In this document: in pieces, positions 8,300 to 16,383 of the stretch
Position numbering within the stretch: position 1 is the first letter of the stretch
How the letters are laid out: every line of letters starts with the position of its first letter
DNA from: an uncultured Bacilli bacterium
GTDB lineage: Bacteria > Bacillota_I > Bacilli_A > RF39 > UBA660
NCBI GenBank assembly: GCA_947598345.1
Contig: CANQFF010000014.1
Span: forward strand, 1 to 19,015
DNA length: 19,015 nucleotides
Reading direction: 5' to 3'
Program-made: the position numbers and the translations under genes
The notes under the pieces: generated by a model
What the model was told of the DNA's origin: nothing
The model's input: the letters and a program-made list of their open reading frames with translations, nothing else
The model's database searches: none

Positions 8300-10030
8300 T
8301 TATTTTAAATCTTTAATAATTTCATCATATCTTTTTTTAATTAAATTTAATTCATATTCAATATTCAATTTTTTCCTATATAGGTTATGATTTTGATAAG
8401 GATCCTTTTTCATATCATATACCTCTTTTACTTTAATGTTATTTTCAAATACCTCTGCGATAACATCGTAATTATCATCTCGTATACCTAATAATGTTGG
8501 TCGCCTTTTAATATCAGGGCAACCACCACCCATATACTCTAAAGTTGCATAATCGCCACCATTATAATTTAATAGAGATTTACCTTTAAAAGTTTTAGGA
8601 ATTTTTAAACCTGCCAAATCTAAAATTGTTGCTGGTATATCTTTAGTAGCTAAATATTTATTAATCATTTTGGGTTTTATATTTTTATCATATATTATGA
8701 AAGGAACATTATAATTCTCTCTATAACTGGATATAACATATTTTTCTCTTACAGGATTAAAATAATATGAAAATCCATGGTCTGCAGTTATTACTACAGT
8801 AGTATTATCGATTAGTTTATTTTTTTCCAAATAATCAAATATATATTTTACTATATTATCACAATATAAAAGCGATAAATCAGATGATAATGTTCCACAA
8901 TAATTTTTAGGTAAATTATCTAAAAATTTATTTATTGCTTTAAATTCTTCGTTTATTATTTCCTTTGAATCAGTATCATAAGTAAAGAATGTTTCAGTAA
9001 AATGGGCATCACACACATGTAAATATACCATCCAAGGTTCTTTTGAATTTTTATTTTTATCAATCCAATCAAGAGTTATATCTGCCACTGTTCTAAATGA
9101 TCTTTGATTTTTAAACAAATCATATTTATCATTTATTCTATCCATTAAATCTTTATCAAAAATTAAATTTTTATATCCTGCCAATAATCCTTTTACACAT
9201 TCTTTATTATTAATATTTCTAATTAATTTTGATATTGGAAATCTAGCATTTTTTAAATTCCTCTTAATTTGCTTACTCTTAATTTTTTTAAAAGTACATA
9301 AATAATTTTCCTTAATCCAAATTCTAAATTCATCGTTATTTATTTTGTCTACATAATTAAAATTTTTAATTTTAAATAATATGTGCTCGGGACCTTGTTC
9401 AAAAAAACATTTTAAATATTGCTCTTTATTTTTATTAAATTTTTTTAATTCGTCTTTTATTTGTTTTATAGATTTATCTATATCTATATGGTCAATACAA
9501 TCGTTCATTAAAATTGTCTCTTCAGAGTTATCTTTGAATAACTCTAATAATTTTATCCAAGATTTTATATTATCTTCTAACATATCGACTAACATATTAT
9601 TTTCATGTTCTGTAGTCTCACCATTTAAATATAATTCTTTAAAATGATAAAACCTATATTGCCACAACTGGCTAATATTAAAATTTTCAACATAAGTATA
9701 TTCTGAAGCCTTATACCCATTATAAGATGGATATATACAAGGATAATAACAAGGAGAAAATGTTTTATAGCCATTTTTTATAAATTCATTAATAATGATA
9801 TTTTTATCTTTAAATTCTTCTAAATATCCACCATCATCCAAAGTATTACTAGAAGCCAAAAGCCCCATAAGTGCTGCTTCTGTATATGGAGCCTGGGAAA
9901 ACATCTTGTCTCCACTTATAGATTTTTTTCTTAATTCGCTCAAAAAAGGTGTTTTTTCACACTTAGTATTATAATTAAATACTTGATTATTTGTAACTGA
10001 ATCTATTACTATATATAAAACATTTTTCAT
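8300..10030 (-). CDS. Alkaline-phosphatase-superfamily (sulfatase-fold) protein with Thr in the nucleophile position
   Basis: The 576-aa protein has the metal framework of the sulfatase/phosphodiesterase/phosphotransferase fold: IVIDSVT with D10 at the N-terminus, a candidate nucleophile T50 in QAPYTEAALMG, histidines H337 and H343 in YLHVCDAHF, and ADHGF with D417 and H418. A TDIPATILDLAG-like block (ATKDIPATILDLAG, 461-474) and a C-terminal YDMKKDPYQNHNL segment are typical of sulfatase-like proteins. The formylglycine signature C/S-x-P-x-R is absent, so a true sulfatase is unlikely; a phospho- or phosphono-transferase or hydrolase is more plausible. A long insert at about 130-315 is not recognised. 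Unlike LTA synthase or phosphoethanolamine transferases there is no signal peptide or membrane helix, so it should be cytoplasmic. Substrate unknown; a role with the phosphonate or sulfate group is inferred from neighbours only. Confidence 0.8.
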   Translation of the reverse strand: MKNVLYIVIDSVTNNQVFNYNTKCEKTPFLSELRKKSISGDKMFSQAPYTEAALMGLLASSNTLDDGGYLEEFKDKNIIINEFIKNGYKTFSPCYYPCIYPSYNGYKASEYTYVENFNISQLWQYRFYHFKELYLNGETTEHENNMLVDMLEDNIKSWIKLLELFKDNSEETILMNDCIDHIDIDKSIKQIKDELKKFNKNKEQYLKCFFEQGPEHILFKIKNFNYVDKINNDEFRIWIKENYLCTFKKIKSKQIKRNLKNARFPISKLIRNINNKECVKGLLAGYKNLIFDKDLMDRINDKYDLFKNQRSFRTVADITLDWIDKNKNSKEPWMVYLHVCDAHFTETFFTYDTDSKEIINEEFKAINKFLDNLPKNYCGTLSSDLSLLYCDNIVKYIFDYLEKNKLIDNTTVVITADHGFSYYFNPVREKYVISSYRENYNVPFIIYDKNIKPKMINKYLATKDIPATILDLAGLKIPKTFKGKSLLNYNGGDYATLEYMGGGCPDIKRRPTLLGIRDDNYDVIAEVFENNIKVKEVYDMKKDPYQNHNLYRKKLNIEYELNLIKKRYDEIIKDLK

Positions 10031-10038
10031 AACATCAC

Positions 10039-11103
10039 CTACTCAAATTCTATTGTTTCTTTAACATCATTATTTATATCATAAGGAAAATTATACAAAT
10101 ATTTTTTTAAATTATTTTCTATAATTTTCACTTCATTAGCGTATTCTTTTTTTCTAAATAATTGTGTATTTTTTATAGAAATTTCTGGATTAAACCTACT
10201 TTTTTTATTAATATGATCCTTTTTATCAAACCCTAAAAATTTACATATTATATCTATTTCATTGTCATAATTATATATTAAATCTTCGAATTTAACTCTA
10301 AGAACTTTTTTTGAATTACATTCTTTTTCATTTTCTCTAAAATTTTTATAAAAATCGCAAAATTCTTTGGCATCCATAGGAAATGGTAATGCGATATTCT
10401 TTTCTTGTCTTATATATTTATTTAAAATAAACACATCTCTAGGATCCCTTTCAACAACAATAACCCTTAATCTATCATCAAAATAATTATCTATTCTATA
10501 TAAATTAAAAGGTAATACAAATTGATCAAGAATTACATTATCTTTACCATTAGATACTTTATTTATAATTTTATAAATAAATTCACTAGAAATTTTATAA
10601 AAATCATCATCTTTTATATAAGTTATTCTCATACCGTCAGAATATTTTAATATTTTTTTAAATTTAGTTTTATTTCTAGATACTAATTTTAAAGGTTTTC
10701 TAATTAAAAGTTTCATAAACATTTTAAAGTTAACTTCTTCGTGCATATACCAATATCCTTTAAAATTAAATTGTTGGATTTTACCTATATATTCATTAAC
10801 CATATCCATAAACTCTGGTCCAATTATTTTTTTATAATTCCCAACCCACCAAAATTTTTTATCATATAGCTTTTTCATTTGAAGTAAAAAAGTTCTTATA
10901 GCTTCATCACTTCTTAAAATATTATTTCCTTTTAATAATTTATCTTCTAAGTCAAAAAGTCCGTTTGGGCAGTGAAGTAAAACATATTCATAACTTTTAT
11001 ATTCGTTTTGACAATCCTTAAATTCAGAAACTAAATCTGTTATAGCAGATGATCCTGAACATATGTAACCAGTAGGTACTATTATTTTTTTTATTTCATG
11101 CAT
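10039..11103 (-). CDS. PAPS-dependent sulfotransferase family protein
   Basis: Likely places a sulfate on a sugar hydroxyl or amine of the glycan, using PAPS in the cytoplasm. Seen in the 354 aa: an N-terminal strand-loop-helix PTGYICSGSSAITDLV at 10-25, the 5'-phosphosulfate binding loop, and VIVVERDPRDVFI at 214-226, the 3'-phosphate binding motif (RDPRD). A later FEDLIYNYDNEI segment resembles the C-terminal FEDL motif of bacterial and eukaryotic sulfotransferases. No signal peptide or membrane helix. The gene overlaps the flippase gene by 8 bp and is 8 bp before the sulfatase-fold gene. PAPS synthesis genes are not in the window and would have to be elsewhere in the genome. Sulfated surface glycans are uncommon in Firmicutes, so the acceptor is worth testing. 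The fold is well supported; the substrate is unknown. Confidence 0.82.
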   Translation of the reverse strand: MHEIKKIIVPTGYICSGSSAITDLVSEFKDCQNEYKSYEYVLLHCPNGLFDLEDKLLKGNNILRSDEAIRTFLLQMKKLYDKKFWWVGNYKKIIGPEFMDMVNEYIGKIQQFNFKGYWYMHEEVNFKMFMKLLIRKPLKLVSRNKTKFKKILKYSDGMRITYIKDDDFYKISSEFIYKIINKVSNGKDNVILDQFVLPFNLYRIDNYFDDRLRVIVVERDPRDVFILNKYIRQEKNIALPFPMDAKEFCDFYKNFRENEKECNSKKVLRVKFEDLIYNYDNEIDIICKFLGFDKKDHINKKSRFNPEISIKNTQLFRKKEYANEVKIIENNLKKYLYNFPYDINNDVKETIEFE

Positions 11104-12556
11104 TCTTTCTTCTCCTTAAAATTTTAAAAATTTTATCTTTTATCAATAATACATTTTCATCCTTTATTAAAATCAAAACTATACCATAAAGTAAAGTACA
11201 TAATGTAATTATTATAATTATATTAATATAAAATCCAAAATCGATTAGTTTTATAATATATGATATTGGAATAAACATAATAGATAAAATTAAATAACTT
11301 AAATTTTGCTTTGAGATTAGTTTTGGTCTAATATCTAATTTTTTCTTTACATATATATGTTGAATTATAACTATCAATAATTCACAAATAGCTGTCGTAA
11401 ACATAGCTGTTGCCGGATTAAATATATCGAACACTACTAATAATGAATTTAAAATTAAATTAATTATACCGCAACCAAACGATATCTTTAATATTTTCTT
11501 TTCTTGATCGTTTGGGTACATTATTAAATTTGTAAAAATTGACTCTAAGCTTATTATTATACGCATCATACAAGCAACCGCTAATACTGGAACACACGCT
11601 TTATATTTATCCCCTGCATATAAAAATATAACCTCATCAGATAATACCATAACGCCAAAACACATAGGTATTATAATAAAAAGTAATGAAGACATAATCT
11701 TATTTAGTGAATTAGTATAAGTTTCCTTAGATTCATTCGCACATAAATAAGATAATCTTGGAATTGACACATTTATTATTGAATAAGGTACTGCAGCTAA
11801 TGTAGCAATTAAATAATATGGTATGTAATATATAGAAACTGAAACTCCATCTATAAATCTTCCAAGCATAACTTTATCTAATTGACTATATAATAATCCA
11901 ATATTTGATATTATTAAAATAGTAATCAAAGGTTTAAAATATTTTTTAAATTCCATACCTGAAGTATTAAATTTTATAAATTTTTTTGCATATATAAAAC
12001 TTACAATATTATTAGCAAAATTAACTAATGAAACAATTAATGCATATATAGCTATATCGTTTGGTTTTTTCAAAAATAGAAAAATGGATATAAAATATAA
12101 AATTTTTATTATTACTGTTTTTATAGTAATAAATTTATAATTCTCAAGTGCTTCATTTACAAATTCAATATAAAATACATTTCCTAAAAATTGAATTGTC
12201 ATAATCATATATAATAGGAGTGCTGTTCCAGAAGAAACAAAAAGGGCATAAATTATGTAAATCAGACAAACTAAAACATTAGAAAATATAGAAATAATAA
12301 ACAAGTTAGTAAACATTTTAGAAACTTTATCTTTATCATTTCTAATTTTACTAATTTCCCTCATGCCGAATGTATATAAGCCAAAAGAAGCAAATATCAA
12401 AAATATTTGAAATTCAGCATAAACAGTATTATAAATTCCGTATAATTTTACATCAAGTAATCTAACTACATATGGTCCTACAAATAATGGAACCACTATA
12501 TTTACAAAACTCAATATAGATTTATAAATGGTATTTTTAAATAATGATTTTTTCAT
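11096..12556 (-). CDS. Wzx-type polysaccharide flippase (MATE-like/MOP superfamily)
   Basis: Predicted to flip undecaprenyl-linked repeat units across the membrane before polymerisation. The 486-aa protein is almost entirely hydrophobic, with about 12-14 transmembrane segments. Its N-terminus (KSILSFVNIVVPLFVGPYVV followed by a LYGIYN block) and the FGMREISK motif near residue 65 are characteristic of the PST/RfbX group. It ends in a basic cytoplasmic tail (RRRKNA). The ATG follows GAGGTG and a private extended -10 promoter, so this is the first gene of the second transcript. Its 3' end overlaps the sulfotransferase gene by 8 bp. With the Wzy domain encoded four genes downstream, it implies a Wzx/Wzy-dependent pathway, not an ABC exporter; no chain-length regulator (Wzz/CpsCD) is visible in the window. 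Confidence 0.92.
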   Translation of the reverse strand: MKKSLFKNTIYKSILSFVNIVVPLFVGPYVVRLLDVKLYGIYNTVYAEFQIFLIFASFGLYTFGMREISKIRNDKDKVSKMFTNLFIISIFSNVLVCLIYIIYALFVSSGTALLLYMIMTIQFLGNVFYIEFVNEALENYKFITIKTVIIKILYFISIFLFLKKPNDIAIYALIVSLVNFANNIVSFIYAKKFIKFNTSGMEFKKYFKPLITILIISNIGLLYSQLDKVMLGRFIDGVSVSIYYIPYYLIATLAAVPYSIINVSIPRLSYLCANESKETYTNSLNKIMSSLLFIIIPMCFGVMVLSDEVIFLYAGDKYKACVPVLAVACMMRIIISLESIFTNLIMYPNDQEKKILKISFGCGIINLILNSLLVVFDIFNPATAMFTTAICELLIVIIQHIYVKKKLDIRPKLISKQNLSYLILSIMFIPISYIIKLIDFGFYINIIIIITLCTLLYGIVLILIKDENVLLIKDKIFKILRRRKNA

Positions 12557-12578
12557 CTTTCACCTCTATACTTAAACA

Positions 12579-12609
12579 ATTATATCATACAAGTATGATA
12601 ATTTTTTAA
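12579..12609 (-). promoter_or_regulatory. Internal promoter before the flippase gene
   Basis: Minus strand: TATAAT at 12584-12579 preceded by TGA, an extended -10. The -35 is poor (TTAAAA at 12609-12604, 19-bp spacer), as is common for extended -10 promoters. A start near 12572 would leave a short leader with GAGGTG before the ATG at 12556. It lies in the only gap above 20 bp inside the locus and could drive the left-hand nine genes separately. Confidence 0.6.
12583..12600. promoter_or_regulatory. 18-bp perfect palindrome overlapping the internal promoter (candidate operator)
   Basis: Two 8-bp arms, TATCATAC and GTATGATA, flank AA. The palindrome covers the extended -10 TG and the edge of the -10 box of the internal promoter, which is where a dimeric repressor would block RNA polymerase. 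No regulator gene is in the window, and an RNA hairpin is not implied because the site lies upstream of the predicted start. Confidence 0.5.
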
Positions 12610-12634
12610 TCTTTTTAAACATAAAAAACAATGT

Positions 12635-13483
12635 TTACATTTTATCGTTACTTTTATTAATATAATTAATATAACTTGATTTTGTATCCAATATAAAGCA
12701 ATGTTTTGCAACTCTTGATTCTTTTGGAGGTAGTTTCATATAATCACCATACACATTTTTTAAATATAAATCTGTATCAGAGGGTATATTTACTTCTATA
12801 TCTTCAAAAATATGTTTTACTGTTTTACAATAACAATTACTATTTGTGGTCTCTAATACTGCAACATAATTACCGCTATATTTACAATCGTGTATATCAA
12901 TTCTTGAACAAAACTTATGAATAGTTTTTTCTAATTTATATATATTAGGATATCTAAGTGATAGTAAAAAGTAATAACAATATCTAATTTTATTTCTTAT
13001 ACCTTTTGTTCTAATTCTTTTACATTTTAAGTTATATATTTCCTCTAATTTTAAATATTTATGAGTATTTTTATGTACCTCTTCCTTAGTATTACCTTGA
13101 CCATCAATTGGGATTATATCAATATATATACCTTGATTCATTACTACATTTTTAACAGATTCTTCGATAAAAGTCGTATTGTTATTTCTAATTTTTGCAA
13201 AAGGATTTCTATAATTTTTATCAGTATACATTGTCTGCAAAAATAAATGTTTAGGTAAATATTTTTGTCCATACTTAAGAAATTTTTCATAATCTTTTCT
13301 TGGAAGACCTACATCTACATCATCATCCCATGGAATAAATCCATCATGTCTAACAGCACCAAGGGCAGATCCAGAAATTAAAATATAATGTAAATTTAAT
13401 TTTTCACACACAGTTATAAATTCTTTTAATATATCCAATTCAACTGCATGTAGTTCTTTTAATTGTTTATTACTTAAAATCAT
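12635..13483 (-). CDS. LicD-family transferase, predicted 2-hydroxyethylphosphonate transferase to glycan
   Basis: LicD proteins move phosphocholine-type groups from CDP-linked (or phosphonates from CMP-linked) donors to sugars in the cytoplasm. The 282-aa protein shows the classic motif between residues 38 and 59: GSALGAVRHDG, then IPWDDDVDVG, with the DDDVD metal and catalytic aspartates at 53-57, followed by an IYIDIIPIDG block near 117-126. No membrane segment is seen. It is the last gene of the phosphonate cluster, where two upstream nucleotidyltransferase domains could supply CMP-2-HEP, so transfer of 2-HEP to a sugar of the repeat unit is the most economical role. Phosphocholine transfer is less likely because no choline kinase or uptake gene is in the window. 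The gene is followed by a 78-bp gap that holds a promoter for the next gene. Family call is secure; donor is inference. Confidence 0.92.
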   Translation of the reverse strand: MILSNKQLKELHAVELDILKEFITVCEKLNLHYILISGSALGAVRHDGFIPWDDDVDVGLPRKDYEKFLKYGQKYLPKHLFLQTMYTDKNYRNPFAKIRNNNTTFIEESVKNVVMNQGIYIDIIPIDGQGNTKEEVHKNTHKYLKLEEIYNLKCKRIRTKGIRNKIRYCYYFLLSLRYPNIYKLEKTIHKFCSRIDIHDCKYSGNYVAVLETTNSNCYCKTVKHIFEDIEVNIPSDTDLYLKNVYGDYMKLPPKESRVAKHCFILDTKSSYINYINKSNDKM

Positions 13484-13500
13484 AATTACTCCTATCTATT

Positions 13501-14538
13501 TTATTTTTTATTTTTTCTCTCAAACAATATATCAGTCTTGAAAACAAACATTATAAGTATTAACAATAATATTCCATATATTATATAACCAATTTTTTTA
13601 TCAACTATCATCCATATTATAGATGCTGCTGAAAAAAGTGCAGTTATAAGGTATATTATTAGTACTGTAGTTCTAATACTATAATTTCTTCTAAGTAATT
13701 GATGGTGAAAATGACTTTTATCTGGTGTTCCTATACTCTCACCTTTAAGTTTTCTTCTTATTATCGCACATATAGTATCTAATATTGGAACAATAAGTAT
13801 AAATAAAGGTATAATAATTGAAGATGTTATAATTGTTTTAAATCCTAAAAGTGTTATTACTGATATGATGAACCCTAAAAACATAGAGCCGGTATCACCC
13901 ATAAAAATTTTAGCTGGATGAAAATTATGAACTAGAAATCCAAGTGTTGATCCAAGCATTATGAATGTTAAAATAACTGATAACCCTATTCTGCCTTGAA
14001 AATACGCAATTATTCCTATTGTTAAAAAAAATATCGAACTTATTCCAGCTGCTAGACCATCTAATCCATCGATTAAATTTAAACAATTAATACATCCCAA
14101 TATAAATATGATTGTTATTGGGTATGCCCAAAATCCAAAATTCATATATATACCAAAAAAACTGACATCCCTCAATAACAAATTACCATATATTACCACA
14201 ATAAGAGCAGCTATTAATTGTCCCACCAATTTATAAGTTGCTTTTAACGGTTTAATATCATCAATCATACCAGTTATTAAAAGTACAAAACTTCCAATCA
14301 AAATAGAATTCATAGTTGCAGTATGTTCACCGAATATCATATATCCAAGTAAAAAACCTGAATATATACCCAATCCACCCAATCTAGGCATATTTGTTTT
14401 ATGAACTTTTCTTTCATTTGGAATATCTATCGCACCAATATAAAATGCTATTTTTTTTACAACTGGGATAAAAAATGAGACAAATACGAAAGGTATAAAA
14501 ACCATAAAAAGAATCGTAGTAACATTTATGTTATTCAT
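13501..14538 (-). CDS. WecA/TagO-like polyprenyl-phosphate sugar-1-phosphate transferase (GT4 of the MraY family)
   Basis: Integral membrane enzyme that starts glycan assembly by moving a sugar-1-phosphate, usually N-acetylhexosamine-1-P, from its UDP donor to undecaprenyl phosphate on the cytoplasmic face. The 345 aa contain about ten hydrophobic segments and all family landmarks: NERKVHKTNMPRLGG near 41-55, MIDDI at 91-95, NLIDGLDGLA at 154-163, FMGDTGS at 212-218, and the His-rich DKSHFHHQLL at 273-282, which separates WecA/TagO types from MraY. The gene sits 17 bp after the fusion gene and 17 bp before the LicD gene, with GGTGAT as ribosome binding site. It supplies the lipid carrier on which the window's other transferases act. 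The exact donor sugar cannot be read from sequence; the housekeeping teichoic acid enzyme TagO is the alternative, but the context favours a locus-specific copy. Confidence 0.93.
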   Translation of the reverse strand: MNNINVTTILFMVFIPFVFVSFFIPVVKKIAFYIGAIDIPNERKVHKTNMPRLGGLGIYSGFLLGYMIFGEHTATMNSILIGSFVLLITGMIDDIKPLKATYKLVGQLIAALIVVIYGNLLLRDVSFFGIYMNFGFWAYPITIIFILGCINCLNLIDGLDGLAAGISSIFFLTIGIIAYFQGRIGLSVILTFIMLGSTLGFLVHNFHPAKIFMGDTGSMFLGFIISVITLLGFKTIITSSIIIPLFILIVPILDTICAIIRRKLKGESIGTPDKSHFHHQLLRRNYSIRTTVLIIYLITALFSAASIIWMIVDKKIGYIIYGILLLILIMFVFKTDILFERKNKK

Positions 14539-14555
14539 TTTATCACCTACTCTAA

Positions 14556-16379
14556 CTAAATCATTTTCCTATATATTTTTTCTATCGTATTTTTATTCAA
14601 ACAAACTGGATTATTATTAAGTCTTTGAATATTTACTGAATCTGTTAATAAATTTATATCATTCTCATTAACAACATTTGTATATTTAATTCCAATCTCA
14701 TCATATATTCCTATTAATTTATTTATCGTCTCAATATGTGACTCACAGTTAAACATTTTATCCAATTCAGAAAATATATCTTCTAAATAATCTTTGCCTC
14801 TTTTATCTATTACTTTATCCATATTATAAATCATATATTCCCAAATATATGGCAAACATGTTGCAACAGCATGTCCGTGACTTATACCATAAAGTGAAGT
14901 TATTTTGTAACTTAGGGCATGTGCGGCAGTTGTTTTACTTATATTAATTGCTCTACCGCTAAAATTAGATGCCATAAGTATATCTCTATAAACCTCTTTA
15001 TTTTCATTTATATATTCTTTGTAATTTTTAAGTATCAATTTAATAGCATTTCTTGAATATTCTTTACTTTTGTCATTAGAATTTACACTCCAAAAAGATT
15101 CAATTCCTTGACATAAAGCATCTAGCATTGTAGATTTTTTTTGATATAAAGGTAAACTTTCAAGAAATTTAGGTTCTAATAAAACATAATTAGGTAATAT
15201 ACTATCGTGTTCAACAGAATATTTTTTATTATTAAAATATATTACGGCAAAATGTGTAGATTCACTTCCAGTACCCGCAGTTGTTGGTATAGCTAATAAT
15301 GGTATATTACTATTTGAAATTTCTTGTTCTAAATAATTAGTTTGCTCATTTAAATTTGAAAAAGCTCTAATAGTTTTTGATACATCTATAGCGCTACCGC
15401 CACCAATTGCGATAATAAATGTACATTTATTATCTTTAAATATTTCTAATCCTTTTAATACTTCTTCATAACGAGGGTTAGGATTAAAATCAGTAAAAAA
15501 ATGTAAATTTAAATTATAAGTTTTTAAATAATCAATTATAAAAGAATCCTTTAAGAACTTATCACATACTATCAAAATATCTTTAGATTTTTCTAAATCT
15601 TTTATTTTATTTAAATTTTTATAATTATCGATAATAATTTGTTTATTTTCATAATTAGGTGATTTTTCAAATTCGTCTATCTCTTTTACAACTCTTGAAT
15701 AATCTTCTAAATTATCGATTTCATCTATATAATTATTTTTATATGATTTTACGGATATCTCTATACTATCTAGGATAGTGTTTAATGCATTTTCAGCATA
15801 AACACCTACATTTCCTGAGGAAACAAATTGTTCAACTGCTTTTGACCAAGATAGTAAAATATTTTTACTTAATTTATAGAATGGTTGAAAAGCAAAACAA
15901 TCATCATCAAATATATTTATAGAAACTTCTTTTAGTTTATTATTAATTATTCTACCTTTAAAATCTTTTTCAGGTAATTTTTTTTCCTCATTGATTAGAC
16001 ATATTGAATCTCTTTTATCTTCTATAACCGATTTTACAAGTTCTTCATCAAATACTAAATCTCCGTGTAACATTAAAAAATCATCATCAAAATAGTTTCT
16101 GGCTAAATACATTGAATAAATATAATTTGTTTTATCATATAATTTATTTTCTACAAAATGGAACTTGTAATTAGGAAATTTTTTACATACATTTTCTAAT
16201 TGTTCTTTAAATGGTCCTGTAGTAATAACAAATTCATTGATTCCATTTTTTCCTAAAATTCTAATCTGACGCTCTAATATTGTTTCACCATTTTTTAAAA
16301 TTGCCATAGATTTATGGTGAGTTTTTGTAAACTCTCCCATTCTTTTTCCTAAACCAGAATTAAATATAATAGCCTTCAC
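14556..16379 (-). CDS. Fusion of MobA-like nucleotidyltransferase and iron-type alcohol dehydrogenase (predicted phosphonoacetaldehyde reductase / CMP-2-HEP synthesis)
   Basis: The 607-aa protein has two enzyme domains. Residues 1 to about 235 are a GT-A-fold NTP transferase: SGLGKRMG at 8-15, K23, HGDLVF with D107, and IDEIDNLEDY near 218-227, as in LicC/PntC-type cytidylyltransferases. Residues about 266-607 are a group III alcohol dehydrogenase: GGGSAID at 326-332, PTTAGTGSES at 365-374, and metal ligands D420, H487 and H501. The position that is usually His four residues after the Asp is Gln (Q424). From its place after the decarboxylase, the dehydrogenase should reduce phosphonoacetaldehyde to 2-hydroxyethylphosphonate, like PhpC/FomC, and the other domain could attach CMP to it. 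Known relatives fuse the cytidylyltransferase to a 2-AEP transaminase instead. GTG start with AGGTGAT upstream; it lies 4 bp after the decarboxylase gene. Domain identities are firm; the substrates are inferred. Confidence 0.85.
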   Translation of the reverse strand: MKAIIFNSGLGKRMGEFTKTHHKSMAILKNGETILERQIRILGKNGINEFVITTGPFKEQLENVCKKFPNYKFHFVENKLYDKTNYIYSMYLARNYFDDDFLMLHGDLVFDEELVKSVIEDKRDSICLINEEKKLPEKDFKGRIINNKLKEVSINIFDDDCFAFQPFYKLSKNILLSWSKAVEQFVSSGNVGVYAENALNTILDSIEISVKSYKNNYIDEIDNLEDYSRVVKEIDEFEKSPNYENKQIIIDNYKNLNKIKDLEKSKDILIVCDKFLKDSFIIDYLKTYNLNLHFFTDFNPNPRYEEVLKGLEIFKDNKCTFIIAIGGGSAIDVSKTIRAFSNLNEQTNYLEQEISNSNIPLLAIPTTAGTGSESTHFAVIYFNNKKYSVEHDSILPNYVLLEPKFLESLPLYQKKSTMLDALCQGIESFWSVNSNDKSKEYSRNAIKLILKNYKEYINENKEVYRDILMASNFSGRAINISKTTAAHALSYKITSLYGISHGHAVATCLPYIWEYMIYNMDKVIDKRGKDYLEDIFSELDKMFNCESHIETINKLIGIYDEIGIKYTNVVNENDINLLTDSVNIQRLNNNPVCLNKNTIEKIYRKMI

Positions 16380-16383
16380 TAAA

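Noticed and set aside
7199..8390. Plus-strand ORFs opposite the GT2 genes (7199-7399 and 8148-8390), with similar starting peptides
   Set aside because: They are shadows of the two GT2 genes; their likeness comes from the direct repeat on the coding strand. Low-complexity Leu/Tyr-rich peptides without ribosome sites.
8300..10030. Calling this gene a sulfatase because a sulfotransferase is next to it
   Set aside because: The C/S-x-P-x-R formylglycine signature is absent; T50 occupies the nucleophile position. Only the superfamily can be claimed.
12610..12640. Terminator after the LicD gene
   Set aside because: AAACAT/ATGTTT can pair around a T-rich loop, but with almost no G-C pairs and no proper U-tract after the stem. 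Read-through into the flippase gene is quite possible.
14556..16379. 2-aminoethylphosphonate transaminase fused to the cytidylyltransferase
   Set aside because: The second domain has GGGS, PTTAGTGSE and the D/H/H ligand pattern of iron-type alcohol dehydrogenases, with no PLP-lysine motif, so it is a reductase.
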